From the NCBI RefSeq assembly GCF_900638555.1, contig NZ_LR134525.1, positions 806,001 through 870,000 of the forward strand: a stretch of DNA of 64,000 nt. Direction: 5' to 3'. Both the position numbers and the translations under genes were made by a program. The notes below the pieces were generated by a model. It made no database searches. It had not been told where the DNA came from and saw nothing but the letters and a program-made list of their open reading frames with translations. Source of the stretch: Neisseria meningitidis. GTDB taxonomy: Bacteria; Pseudomonadota; Gammaproteobacteria; Burkholderiales; Neisseriaceae. Shown here piece by piece: positions 1-8,146 of this stretch (within the stretch, counting starts at the first letter, position 1; each line of letters opens with the position of its first letter).

Positions 1-98
1 GCCAAGCGTACTTATGGGGGCATAAACTTACATGCTTGGTCTGTTATCCGAATGACCGTACGGGGATTAAAACCCCTAATATGCCGTCTGAACCCGCC

Positions 99-755
99 TT
101 ATTCCAGCACGGGTTGGGGGACGTTGTGCCGGATGGCGTAAACAGCGGCCTGCACCCGGCTGCTGAGGTTGAGTTTGCGGAGCAGGTTTTGAACGTGGAC
201 TTTGACGGTGGATTCGGCAAGATCGAGGTGGCGGGCGATGATTTTGTTGCTGTGTCCTGCGGCGAGATAGCCCAAGATTTCCAGTTCGCGAGGGGTAAGT
301 GAGGAGAGTGCCTGTGTCCCTTGGGCAGGTTGGGGGGAAATCAGGCTTTTAACGAGTTTGGCGGTCATCTCGGGCGAGAATACATTATCGCCTTCGGCGG
401 CCTTGCGTATGCTTTCGAGCAGAAAGTCGGCGTTGATGTTTTTCAGCAGGTAGCCGCGCGCGCCGATGCGCATACATTCGGTCAAGTCGTCGTTGTCTTC
501 GGAAACGGTCAGCATAATCACTGCCTGCTGCGGATTGATGCTGATGATTTGGGAGAGTGCTTCGCGTCCGTTCATACCGGGCATATCAAGGTCAAGCAGG
601 ACGACATCGGGTTGCAGCCGGTTGATCATTTTAATGCCCGAGAGGCCGTCTGCGGCTTCGCCGATGACTTCAAAACCGTGTTGGCGCGACAAAAGGGCTT
701 TAATGCCGCTGCGGAAGAGGGTGTGGTCGTCTATCAGGATAATTTTAATAGTCAT
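99..755 (-). CDS. narP: NarP/NarL-family nitrate/nitrite response regulator
   Basis: DNA-binding response regulator of 218 residues. The receiver domain (about 1-120) has the acidic pair DD at 9-10, the phospho-acceptor Asp55 in VVLLDLDMPG, and a conserved Lys near 105. A LuxR/NarL-type helix-turn-helix fills about 150-215 (LTPRELEILGYLAAG). It is the family's normal length. The ATG overlaps the stop of the upstream kinase gene by 4 nt (ATGA), so the two are probably translationally coupled. In Neisseria the NarQ/NarP pair activates the aniA nitrite reductase promoter (family knowledge). A DNA uptake sequence lies just downstream at about 81-92. The NarP name rather than NarL rests on knowledge of Neisseria. 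Confidence 0.93.
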   Translation of the reverse strand: MTIKIILIDDHTLFRSGIKALLSRQHGFEVIGEAADGLSGIKMINRLQPDVVLLDLDMPGMNGREALSQIISINPQQAVIMLTVSEDNDDLTECMRIGARGYLLKNINADFLLESIRKAAEGDNVFSPEMTAKLVKSLISPQPAQGTQALSSLTPRELEILGYLAAGHSNKIIARHLDLAESTVKVHVQNLLRKLNLSSRVQAAVYAIRHNVPQPVLE

Positions 756-2524
756 TTCAAGCTTTCTTCAGATGCACCCGTCAATGAGACGGTGGTTCCC
801 TGTTGGGGTTGGGAATAGATTTTCAATACGGCGCGGATACGTTTGGCCCGCTCCTGCATGATATGCAGTCCGACATGGCTGCCCGATGGTTCTCCAATGT
901 TTTCCGTGTCAAAACCCTGTCCGTTGTCTTGAATGGTCATTGTAAAACTTCCATCCTGTTTGAGCAGTCTGAATTTGATATGGGTGGCGTGGGCATGTTT
1001 TCGGATGTTGGACAAGCTTTCTTGCAGGATGAAAATCATTTGGAGCTGCTCGTCCTGTGTAGGCAGGTGCGTGCCGTTTTCCCAAGCGGTTTCGACAGTC
1101 GTGCCGGTCTGTTGCGTAAAGCGCGAGAATAGGTCGGCAACGGCTTCGGGAAATTCTTTATTACTGATTTTGGTACGGAAGTTGAGCAGCAGTTCGCGGA
1201 CATCTTCATAACATTCCTGCACGCCTGTTTTGATGAAGCCGATGTTTTCTGCGGCTTCCTCCCGTTTGTTTTCGGCAAAGGCGGTTTCCAGCATCTGTAC
1301 CTGTAGGTTTAGGAACGTTAATGCTTGTGCGATGCTGTCATGTAATCCTTGCGCAATCAGGTTGCGTTCCTGCAATACTGCAAGCAGGCGTTTTTCTTCC
1401 TCCTGTTTTGCGCCGGCAAGCGATACGCCCAATTGCCTGCCTAGTGTTTGAAGCAGGATGCGGTCGTCTTCATCAAGAGAAATGCCGTTTGGAAAGCTGA
1501 GCAACAGCCTGCCCAATGTTTCGTTCTGGTACTCAATGGGGAAGATTTCCTCATGGTACTTCCCCAAATCCGAAGCTGCTGTGCCGCAATCCGCATGATG
1601 AATGGAAACATAAACATCGGATCCGCCGTCCAAACAAACTCTGCCGGAATCTGCTCCTACGGCGGGCAGGATACGGTTTAGAAAATGTTCTGCAGCCTGT
1701 TGCGGTATGTAGGATTGGTGCAGATCCCGTGTAGTTTGGTACAGCAGGGTCAGGTTTTGATTTTGTTTTTCGAGACTGCGTGTCTGCTCGGCGACTTGTC
1801 CTTCCAAATCATCATATAAAATTTTCAACCTGCCGCCCATTTGATTGAAACAACGCCCGACCTGTTTGAATTCCGGCGTACCGCCTTCGGGAACCGGAAT
1901 ATCGAAACACCTCCGTCCGATGCGTTCCGCACCTTCCCTTAACGCCTGCAGCGGCCGGATAACCCAAATCTGGTGCCAAAACAGCATCAGTACAGACGAC
2001 ACCAGCGTCATCAACATAATTGCCCATTGAAAACGCCTGAGCCACCATGTGTTTTTTTCGTTGGCATTTTCCAATGCCTGCAAAAACAGTTCGATGTTTC
2101 CGGCAAAGCGGTAGAGATCGACCTGAGTCGGTCGCCGGTAGGACTGGAGCGGGGGGAGGATGTGTGCCTGCCAATCTATAATCAGCATGGATTGTATCAA
2201 ATCATAAGCAAGAGGGGTGTCCGAAGGAATCAGCGGATGGATGGCATCGCTTTGGGCAATGCGTTTTAAACTTTTTTCAAATTCGGCAACCTGATTGTCA
2301 ATTTGCGCACGGGGCGAGCCTTCACCCGCCATGTATGCCAGACGGTATGCCTGCATTCTCAAGTTGCCCGCCTCTTCGATGACGGAGGCCGCGTTTTCCA
2401 GACGCAAAGAGAGCAGCAGTGTCAAAACGACAGACAATGCCGCCAACCCGACCCACAGTCCGGTCAGGAGTTTCAGGCGCAGGGAAAGGCTGATGCCGTC
2501 TGAAAAACGGGCTGGCAGTATCAT
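752..2524 (-). CDS. narQ: NarQ/NarX-type nitrate/nitrite sensor histidine kinase
   Basis: Inner-membrane sensor kinase partnered with the NarP regulator immediately downstream. From the ATG at 2524 it is 590 residues: an N-terminal membrane segment (LLTGLWVGLAALSVVLTLLL), a periplasmic sensor region, a second membrane segment near residue 170, a HAMP linker, a GAF-like central part, and a HisKA_3-type dimerisation/phospho-acceptor motif (LHDSIAQAL) followed by a HATPase_c domain with DNGQGFD. The reading frame continues upstream to a TTG at 2584, but the ATG at 2524 places the signal-anchor at the usual distance. A reversed uptake sequence lies inside the N-terminus and encodes FSDGI. Naming as NarQ rather than NarX is from Neisseria knowledge. 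Confidence 0.9.
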   Translation of the reverse strand: MILPARFSDGISLSLRLKLLTGLWVGLAALSVVLTLLLSLRLENAASVIEEAGNLRMQAYRLAYMAGEGSPRAQIDNQVAEFEKSLKRIAQSDAIHPLIPSDTPLAYDLIQSMLIIDWQAHILPPLQSYRRPTQVDLYRFAGNIELFLQALENANEKNTWWLRRFQWAIMLMTLVSSVLMLFWHQIWVIRPLQALREGAERIGRRCFDIPVPEGGTPEFKQVGRCFNQMGGRLKILYDDLEGQVAEQTRSLEKQNQNLTLLYQTTRDLHQSYIPQQAAEHFLNRILPAVGADSGRVCLDGGSDVYVSIHHADCGTAASDLGKYHEEIFPIEYQNETLGRLLLSFPNGISLDEDDRILLQTLGRQLGVSLAGAKQEEEKRLLAVLQERNLIAQGLHDSIAQALTFLNLQVQMLETAFAENKREEAAENIGFIKTGVQECYEDVRELLLNFRTKISNKEFPEAVADLFSRFTQQTGTTVETAWENGTHLPTQDEQLQMIFILQESLSNIRKHAHATHIKFRLLKQDGSFTMTIQDNGQGFDTENIGEPSGSHVGLHIMQERAKRIRAVLKIYSQPQQGTTVSLTGASEESLK

Positions 2525-2765
2525 GCTCGGCGAAAAATTGTTCCAAATAATGCAAACAATATCATTCTTTGGAATTAGATACAACTGCTCAGAAAGAATT
2601 GGTTAAGGAAAACTTAATCCGCACCGCTTCAGTGTTAAATCATGTTATGATAAAATTCAGATAATATGAATTTATTTGCCGTCTGCTTCAGACGGCATTT
2701 TGAGTCATTGGGAACGGCAGACTGCAATCATGAAAACCTCGAACTTTTCCAAGAGAACATCCGCA

Positions 2766-3343
2766 ATGAAAACTTTTGCCCTGATACTGGCCGACGGTCA
2801 GGCGAGCCGTATGGGAGGCGAGGACAAGGGGCTTGCTCTTTTGGGGGTAAGGCACTGATAGATCATGTCATCGACAGGGTCAGGCCGCAGGTCAGCCATA
2901 TCGCCATCAGCACCAACCGGAATTTGGAAGAATATGCTCGAAGAAGTCCGCATATTTTTCCGGACGCACGGCAGTGGCAGCATTTCGGCCCGCTTTCGGC
3001 ATTGTGTACCGCAGCCAACGATTTGCAGTTGGCGACTGCCGACTGGCTTTTGGTTGTGCCGTGCGATATGCCGTATCTGCCGGACGATTTGGTGGCGAGG
3101 TTTGAAACCGTGTCGAAACGCACACCGTTGTGCAATGCGTATTATGTGGAAACGCCGATAACGATGCACTACAACATTATGTATATCCGCCCGCAGATTC
3201 TGCAAAGCGCGATTCCCTATCTGTTTTCGGGTATGAAAACATTAAGAAGCTGGTTGCAGCAGCAAAGGGCGCGACCGGTCAGATTCGAGTTTGACGGGCA
3301 TTTTGCCGACTTGAACACGCAAACTGATTTGCAGGAGGGATAA
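2766..3343 (+). pseudogene. mobA: MobA molybdenum cofactor guanylyltransferase, frameshifted
   Basis: MobA transfers GMP to molybdopterin to make the MGD cofactor of bacterial molybdoenzymes. The ATG at 2766 opens with the nucleotide-binding signature [21 protein letters not shown], then runs into a stop at 2856-2858. The rest of the protein ([11 protein letters not shown] to the end, including the metal/GTP site [10 protein letters not shown]) continues in another frame to 3343. Adding one G to the GGGGG run at 2843-2847 restores a full protein of about 192 residues ([13 protein letters not shown]). Only this one lesion is visible, so it is a recent mutation, a slippage site or a sequencing error. 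It sits next to narQ, and pathogenic Neisseria lack nitrate reductase (known), so loss would be tolerated. Confidence 0.85.
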
Positions 3344-3505
3344 GGGTAAGACCGCCGACCGGCGTGGAAAGGAAAGGTCAAGCCGTACCGGGCGGTTTTT
3401 GCCCGAATCGGAGGCATAATGCTGTCTGAAGGCATTTCAGACGGCATTTTTCGCGGGGAGATGCTACAATTTGCACCATTTTTACCGACACAGGGAAACA
3501 GGATT

Positions 3506-4123
3506 ATGTTTACAGGCATTGTTCAAGGATTGGGAAAACTGACGGCAATCCACCGCCCGTCGGAGGCATTTCAGACTTATGTCGTCGAGCTTCCGCAAGA
3601 GGCGGCGGACAATCTGCAACGCGGCGCATCGGTCGCCAACAACGGCTGCTGCCTGACGATTACCGAAATCGAAGGAAACCGCGTCAGTTTCGATTTAATG
3701 GCGGAAACTTTGGCAAAAACCAATTTAGGGCTGCTGAAGGAAGGCGATTGCGTCAACATCGAACGGGCGGCGCGTTTCGGAGACGAAATCGGCGGACACG
3801 TCATGAGCGGACACATTATGGCAACCGTGCCTATTGTCGAAATCGAACGGGACGGGTACAACCGCACGGTTTGGTTTTCGCTCCCGCACGAACTCAAACC
3901 CTATATCCTGACCAAAGGGTTCGTCGGCTTGGACGGTTGCAGCCTGACCATAGGCAAAGTCGAAGACAGCCGTTTCAATGTCCATTTGATTCCCGAAACT
4001 TTGGAACGGACGCTGTTCGGCAGCAGAAAGGTCGGCGACAGAATCAACATCGAAATCGATCCGAATACGCAGGCAATCGTCGATACCGTCGAACGGCTGA
4101 TGGCGCAAAGATATGCAAAGTGA
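3506..4123 (+). CDS. ribE: Riboflavin synthase, alpha chain
   Basis: Catalyses dismutation of two 6,7-dimethyl-8-ribityllumazines to riboflavin, the last step of riboflavin synthesis, in the cytoplasm. The 205-residue protein opens with the hallmark MFTGIVQGLG and contains two repeated lumazine-binding barrels: NNGCCLTI in the first (about 50-57) and LDGCSLTI in the second (about 147-154), with HVMSGHI between. Length is normal. The reading frame extends upstream to 3419, but the ATG at 3506 begins the conserved N-terminus. Its stop lies just before the next gene, so the two are probably co-transcribed. Confidence 0.96.
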   Translation: MFTGIVQGLGKLTAIHRPSEAFQTYVVELPQEAADNLQRGASVANNGCCLTITEIEGNRVSFDLMAETLAKTNLGLLKEGDCVNIERAARFGDEIGGHVMSGHIMATVPIVEIERDGYNRTVWFSLPHELKPYILTKGFVGLDGCSLTIGKVEDSRFNVHLIPETLERTLFGSRKVGDRINIEIDPNTQAIVDTVERLMAQRYAK

Positions 4124-4130
4124 GGTAGAG

Positions 4131-4994
4131 ATGGAATTGAACGAATTTCTCGATAAAGCCTATGCCGTTTTGCGGCGTTTGGATGCCGTGCTTCCGCCCG
4201 AACCCGGGCATACGGATTGGAACGCGCTTGCCTTCCGCTGGCAGAGTGCGGGCAAAAAAGGTTTTTTGGAACACTTGCCCGATCCGCACACCTTCCCCTT
4301 GGCAAGGCTGGCGGGAGTTGGCAGGCAAACCGAATTGCTGGTGCGTAATACCGAACAATTCATTGCCGGCAGACCCGCGAATAACGTATTGATGAGCGGC
4401 GCGCGCGGAACAGGCAAATCCTCGCTGGTCAAAGCCCTGCTGCACGAATATGCGGATAAGGGATTGCGCCTGATCGAAGTCGATAAAAGCGATTTAATCG
4501 GCCTGCCTTACCTGTTGACGCTTTTGAAAGAACGTCCGGAAAAATTTATCGTATTTTGCGACGATTTGTCGTTTGAAAGCGGCGATGAAACCTATAAGGC
4601 ATTGAAAACCGCGTTAGACGGCGGTCTGTCTCAACGTTGCGCCAACGTTTTGGTTTACGCGACTTCCAACAGACGGCACCTGATGCCCGAATATTTTGAC
4701 GAGAATGCCGGTACGACGGGGATGCGGGGGGAAATCCATCAGAAAGAAGCGGTGGAAGAAAAAATATCCCTGTCCGACCGATTCGGATTGTGGCTCAGTT
4801 TTTATCCGTTCGATCAAAACGATTATCTGGCGGCGGTGCAAAATTGGCTGGAAGATTTCGGCGTGCCGTATGATGAAACCGCACAGATGGCGGCATTGCA
4901 GTGGGCGCAGACGCGGGGCAGCCGTTCGGGACGTTCCGCGTGGCAGTTTGCCTGCGACTGGGCGGGCAGGCTGCCGAAACAACGGGCGTTGTGA
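4131..4994 (+). CDS. DUF815-family AAA ATPase
   Basis: Predicted cytoplasmic ATPase of the DUF815 (PF05673) group. Walker A is GARGTGKSS at about residue 90 and Walker B is FIVFCDDLSF at about 140; further AAA features include YATSNRRHL, a sensor-1-like strand. The cellular role of the family is not established. I chose the ATG at 4131 (287 residues) because a GAGGT Shine-Dalgarno motif sits just before it; an in-frame ATG at 4113 overlaps the ribE stop by 11 nt and adds six residues. It ends 12 bp from the stop of the convergent Spy-like gene. Confidence 0.85.
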   Translation: MELNEFLDKAYAVLRRLDAVLPPEPGHTDWNALAFRWQSAGKKGFLEHLPDPHTFPLARLAGVGRQTELLVRNTEQFIAGRPANNVLMSGARGTGKSSLVKALLHEYADKGLRLIEVDKSDLIGLPYLLTLLKERPEKFIVFCDDLSFESGDETYKALKTALDGGLSQRCANVLVYATSNRRHLMPEYFDENAGTTGMRGEIHQKEAVEEKISLSDRFGLWLSFYPFDQNDYLAAVQNWLEDFGVPYDETAQMAALQWAQTRGSRSGRSAWQFACDWAGRLPKQRAL

Positions 4995-5006
4995 GCGTTT
5001 CGGGGA

Positions 5007-5441
5007 TTATTTGAGGCAGGAAGAAAGCCACATTTGCTGCTGTTGCGGTGTGAGGATATGGAAGAACCGGTGTTGGATTTCCAATTCGTCCACCGCAAAA
5101 TCCATACCGGACAAATAGCGGCTTTCGACATAATCGCGCGCCTCGTTCCGATTAAAAACATCCGAGGAAATGATTTCGACGACAGACCGACGGCGGCTGT
5201 GTTCGGAATGCATAACCTTCAAACGCGCCCTGTCGCCCGCCATTTTGAAGGCGGCGCGGATTTTACGCAGTTCATTGTGCTGACCCTGTGTCAGTCCGAG
5301 CCGGCGTATGTCGCAGTTCGGTTGAAAATCGTTCAGGGGGATATAAGCCGTGGCGGCGTGGGAAAGCTGGCAGGAAAGCAAAGCCATACTTAAAAAAGAG
5401 GCGGCAGGTTTGGCAAAACGGCAGGGAGCAGGCAGTGGCAC
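5007..5441 (-). CDS. Spy/CpxP-like periplasmic LTXXQ protein
   Basis: Small secreted protein of 144 residues. The N-terminus has a signal peptide (hydrophobic stretch about 12-24, likely cleavage after SHAATA). The mature part is helical and charged and carries two LTXXQ motifs, LTQGQ near 50 and LTPQQ near 131, spaced as in the envelope-stress chaperones Spy and CpxP. The start is a GTG at 5441, chosen because a strong AAGAGGA motif lies 7 nt upstream and gives a complete signal peptide; the next ATG is at 5387. Two cysteines in the mature region could form a disulfide. Chaperone function is inferred from the family only. Confidence 0.72.
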   Translation of the reverse strand: MPLPAPCRFAKPAASFLSMALLSCQLSHAATAYIPLNDFQPNCDIRRLGLTQGQHNELRKIRAAFKMAGDRARLKVMHSEHSRRRSVVEIISSDVFNRNEARDYVESRYLSGMDFAVDELEIQHRFFHILTPQQQQMWLSSCLK

Positions 5442-5573
5442 GGCTTTTCCTCTTGTTGGAAATTTTAGGAAATATACTAGATTGACGTGTGAAAGATGGT
5501 ATTATCGCGGTTAACTTTTGTTAATAATGCGTACGTATGTCCGGCAGGCAGACATAACGGCGGAATCGGAACG

Positions 5574-5728
5574 TATAGTGGATTAACAAAAACCAGTACA
5601 GCGTTGCCTCGCCTTAGCTCAAAGAGAACGATTCTCTAAGGTGCTGAAGCACCAAGTGAATCGGTTCCGTACTATCTGTACTGTCTGCGGCTTCGTCGCC
5701 TTGTCCTGATTTTTGTTAATCCACTATA
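5574..5728. mobile_element. Correia repeat enclosed element (CREE), full length
   Basis: A 155-bp non-autonomous repeat bounded by inverted TATAGTGGATTAACAAAAA ends. The middle includes the internal block containing GAGAACGATTCTC, which is the full-length form associated with IHF binding. The right end lies 23 bp upstream of the rpe start. Near-identical copies occur at 46756-46910 and, inverted, at 49093-49247. Confidence 0.95.
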
Positions 5729-5730
5729 AA
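5701..5730 (+). promoter_or_regulatory. Candidate sigma-70 promoter formed by CREE right end, upstream of rpe
   Basis: TTGTCC (5701-5706), an 18-nt spacer, then TATAAA (5725-5730). The -35-like hexamer is inside the CREE, and the -10 is completed by the flanking AA. Correia elements are known to carry promoters; activity here is inferred from sequence. Confidence 0.45.
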
Positions 5731-5751
5731 AGGATATTGAAGGAAAAAAAC

Positions 5752-6480
5752 ATGACTACTTACCGTATCGCACCCAGCATTTTATCGGCAGATTTTGCAC
5801 GGCTTGGCGAAGAGGTGGAAAGCGTCATTGCGGCAGATGCAGATCTGATCCATTTTGACGTGATGGACAACCATTATGTGCCGAACCTGACCTTCGGGCC
5901 TATGGTTTGCGCGGCGTTGAAGCCTTATGCAAGCGTGCCGATCGATGTGCATCTGATGGTCGAACCCGTGGATGACCTGATTCAGTCGTTTGCCAAAGCA
6001 GGAGCATCAATCATCACGTTCCATCCCGAAGCGAGCCGCCATATTGACCGCAGCTTGAGCCTGATTCGGGACATGGGCTGTCAGGCGGGGCTGGTGTTGA
6101 ATCCGGCAACGCCCGTATATCTGTTGGAAAACGTATTGGACAGGCTGGATATGGTTTTGCTGATGTCGGTAAACCCCGGGTTCGGCGGTCAGAGCTTCAT
6201 TCCGTATACTTTGGAAAAAATCAGACAGGTTCGTGCCATGCTTGACCGCTATGAAGAGAAAAGCGGCAGACGTATTGCCATTGAAGTGGACGGCGGCATC
6301 AAAACCGACAATATCGCCGCCGCCGCCCAAGCCGGCGCGGATACCTTTGTTGCCGGTTCTGCGATTTTCAGCAAACCAGACTATAAGGCGGTGATTGATG
6401 CGATGAGGGCGGAACTGGAAAAAAGCGGCAGGCTGAACCTTGCGCCAATGATTGAAATAGAAATGCCGTCTGAAAATTAG
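5752..6480 (+). CDS. rpe: Ribulose-phosphate 3-epimerase
   Basis: Interconverts ribulose 5-phosphate and xylulose 5-phosphate in the pentose phosphate pathway. The TIM-barrel landmarks are present: [12 protein letters not shown] at the N-terminus, [11 protein letters not shown] with catalytic/metal residues, [17 protein letters not shown], and the phosphate-binding EVDGGI and VAGSAIF. A GAAGGA ribosome-binding site precedes the ATG at 5752. At 242 residues it is a little longer than usual, because the C-terminus runs into a DNA uptake sequence and ends in EMPSEN; the stop codon lies inside the DUS hairpin. The CREE just upstream may supply the promoter. Confidence 0.96.
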   Translation: MTTYRIAPSILSADFARLGEEVESVIAADADLIHFDVMDNHYVPNLTFGPMVCAALKPYASVPIDVHLMVEPVDDLIQSFAKAGASIITFHPEASRHIDRSLSLIRDMGCQAGLVLNPATPVYLLENVLDRLDMVLLMSVNPGFGGQSFIPYTLEKIRQVRAMLDRYEEKSGRRIAIEVDGGIKTDNIAAAAQAGADTFVAGSAIFSKPDYKAVIDAMRAELEKSGRLNLAPMIEIEMPSEN

Positions 6481-6498
6481 CTCTGTTTCAGACGGCAT
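6463..6498. terminator. Inverted DUS pair, rpe/ruvB bidirectional terminator
   Basis: ATGCCGTCTGAAA and TTTCAGACGGCAT form a hairpin between two convergent genes. The left arm is part of the rpe coding sequence. Confidence 0.75.
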
Positions 6499-6502
6499 TG
6501 CG

Positions 6503-7534
6503 TTATTTTTCGACGGGCAGCCCGAAATGCAGGTAGGCGCGTTCGGTCGCCATCCTGCCGCGCGGGGTGCGTTGCAGGAAGCCTTGTTGGATGAGATAGG
6601 GTTCGATAACGTCTTCGATGGTGTCTGTTGATTCGCCGATGGCGGCGGCAACATTGTCCAAACCGACCGGGCCGCCGCCGAATTTGTGCAAAACGGCTTC
6701 GAGGAATTTCCTGTCCATCACGTCCAGCCCCTGCACGTCCACGTCCAGCATACTTAAAGCGGCATCGGCGATGCCGCCGTCGATTGTGCCGTTGTTTTTC
6801 ACGTCGGCGAAATCGCGCACGCGGCGCAACAGGCGGTTGGCGATGCGCGGCGTACCGCGGCTGCGTTTGGCGATTTCTTCCGCGCCTTCTTCGGACATAT
6901 CGAGTTGCAGGAGTTGTGCCGAACGGCTGACGATGGTGGCAAGGTCGCGGTTTTCGTAAAACTCGAGGCGGGAGACGATGCCGAAGCGGTCGCGCAACGG
7001 ATTGGTCAGCATACCGGCGCGGGTGGTCGCGCCGACAAGCGTGAAGGGCGGCAGGTCGATTTTAACGGAACGGGCGGCGGGCCCTTCGCCTATCATAATG
7101 TCGAGCCGGTAGTCTTCAAGCGCGGGGTAGAGGATTTCTTCGACAACAGGGCTGAGGCGGTGGATTTCGTCGATAAACAATACGTCGTGCGGATCAAGGT
7201 TGGTCAAAAGGGCGGCGAGGTCGCCGGCGCGTTCGAGGACGGGGCCGCTGGTTTGGCGCAAATTTACGCCCAATTCTTTGGCGATGATGTGCGCCAGTGT
7301 GGTTTTACCCAGCCCGGGCGGACCGAAAAGCAAGACGTGGTCGAGTGCTTCGCCGCGCTTTTTGGCGGCTTGGATGAAAATGGCGAGCTGTTCTTTGGCT
7401 TTATGCTGCCCGATATAGTCGTCCAGCGTTTTGGGGCGGAGGGCGCGTTCGAGCAGTTCTTCCTGTGCGGAGGCGGTTTGGGCGGCAACAATGCGTTGCG
7501 GTTGAGCGGCAGTCAGGTTGTCGGTTTGCAGCAT
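6503..7534 (-). CDS. ruvB: Holliday junction branch migration ATPase RuvB
   Basis: Hexameric motor that, with RuvA, drives Holliday-junction branch migration in recombination repair. The 343-residue protein has Walker [13 protein letters not shown] near 71, Walker [10 protein letters not shown] near 120, sensor-1 VGATTRAG near 170, the arginine-finger region with GTPRIANRL near 225, and a winged-helix C-terminus ([11 protein letters not shown]). Length is normal. The ATG at 7534 is followed by an uptake-sequence hairpin on the upstream side. ruvA and ruvC are not adjacent, as is usual in Neisseria. Confidence 0.97.
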   Translation of the reverse strand: MLQTDNLTAAQPQRIVAAQTASAQEELLERALRPKTLDDYIGQHKAKEQLAIFIQAAKKRGEALDHVLLFGPPGLGKTTLAHIIAKELGVNLRQTSGPVLERAGDLAALLTNLDPHDVLFIDEIHRLSPVVEEILYPALEDYRLDIMIGEGPAARSVKIDLPPFTLVGATTRAGMLTNPLRDRFGIVSRLEFYENRDLATIVSRSAQLLQLDMSEEGAEEIAKRSRGTPRIANRLLRRVRDFADVKNNGTIDGGIADAALSMLDVDVQGLDVMDRKFLEAVLHKFGGGPVGLDNVAAAIGESTDTIEDVIEPYLIQQGFLQRTPRGRMATERAYLHFGLPVEK

Positions 7535-7553
7535 AGTGTTCCCTTTGTCGGGT

Positions 7554-7590
7554 ATGCCGTCTGAACGGTCGGCGGCGTTTCAGACGGCAT
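7554..7590. terminator. Inverted DUS pair between the 7616-7924 gene and ruvB
   Basis: Two facing uptake sequences with a 13-nt loop between two minus-strand genes; probably terminates the upstream gene. Confidence 0.6.
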
Positions 7591-7615
7591 TGAAAAGATA
7601 ACGGTCAAAAGCGTT

Positions 7616-7924
7616 TTACCCGCGCGTTTCGCGCCAAACGAGATAGTCGCGCAGGGGCGGCATAGGCGGGTTGATGCAGTGTGGGCAGATGCCTGTGGTG
7701 TCTTCGTCGTCGCTGTCGATGTGATAGGCGTTGGGGTCGAAGCGGACTTGCTGCATCACCGCCTGCGCCAACGCCTGCGCCTGAACAACGTCGAAATTGA
7801 ATTTTTCGAGGATTTCGTTCAATAGGCGGATTTCGCCACCGCTAAATTCCGCACTGTGTTTGAGGATGAGGCGTTGATAATCTTCGTTGTTGATTTTAGG
7901 CAATAAATCGGTTTTCAGGGTCAT
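7616..7924 (-). CDS. Conserved hypothetical protein, CPHC motif
   Basis: 102-residue cytoplasmic protein with no signal peptide or membrane segment. It is helical and acidic in the middle (DSDDEDTT near 75) and has one CPHC motif near 82 that could bind metal or be redox active. I do not recognise a named family. The ATG at 7922-7924 opens a clean frame with codon use like its neighbours. It lies upstream of ruvB on the same strand, separated by a DUS hairpin, so operon membership is uncertain. Confidence 0.6.
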   Translation of the reverse strand: MTLKTDLLPKINNEDYQRLILKHSAEFSGGEIRLLNEILEKFNFDVVQAQALAQAVMQQVRFDPNAYHIDSDDEDTTGICPHCINPPMPPLRDYLVWRETRG

Positions 7925-8020
7925 GATTTTATGTCGGGGGCGGAATGGCTGAAGCGTGAATTATAGCGGATATGGCGGCGGCTGTTGCAAAGCTTGGATT
8001 GGGTATCGTCCTCAAAACTT

Positions 8021-8125
8021 TATAGTGGATTAACAAAAACCAGTACAGCGTTGCCTCGCCTTGCCGTACTATCTGTACTGTCTGCGGCTTCGTCGCCTTG
8101 TCCTGATTTTTGTTAATCCACTATA
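8021..8125. mobile_element. Correia element (CREE), short 105-bp form
   Basis: TATAGTGGATTAACAAAAA ends surround a core lacking the roughly 50-bp internal block with GAGAACGATTCTC. It lies between the 7616-7924 gene and the 3' end of cca. Its right end would read toward cca in antisense. Confidence 0.94.
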
Positions 8126-8146
8126 AAAGTGGCTGCATTGGACGTT

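Noticed and set aside
5482-5505. TTGACG...TATTAT promoter-like pair upstream of the CREE
   Set aside because: Spacer is only 12 nt, too short for sigma-70.
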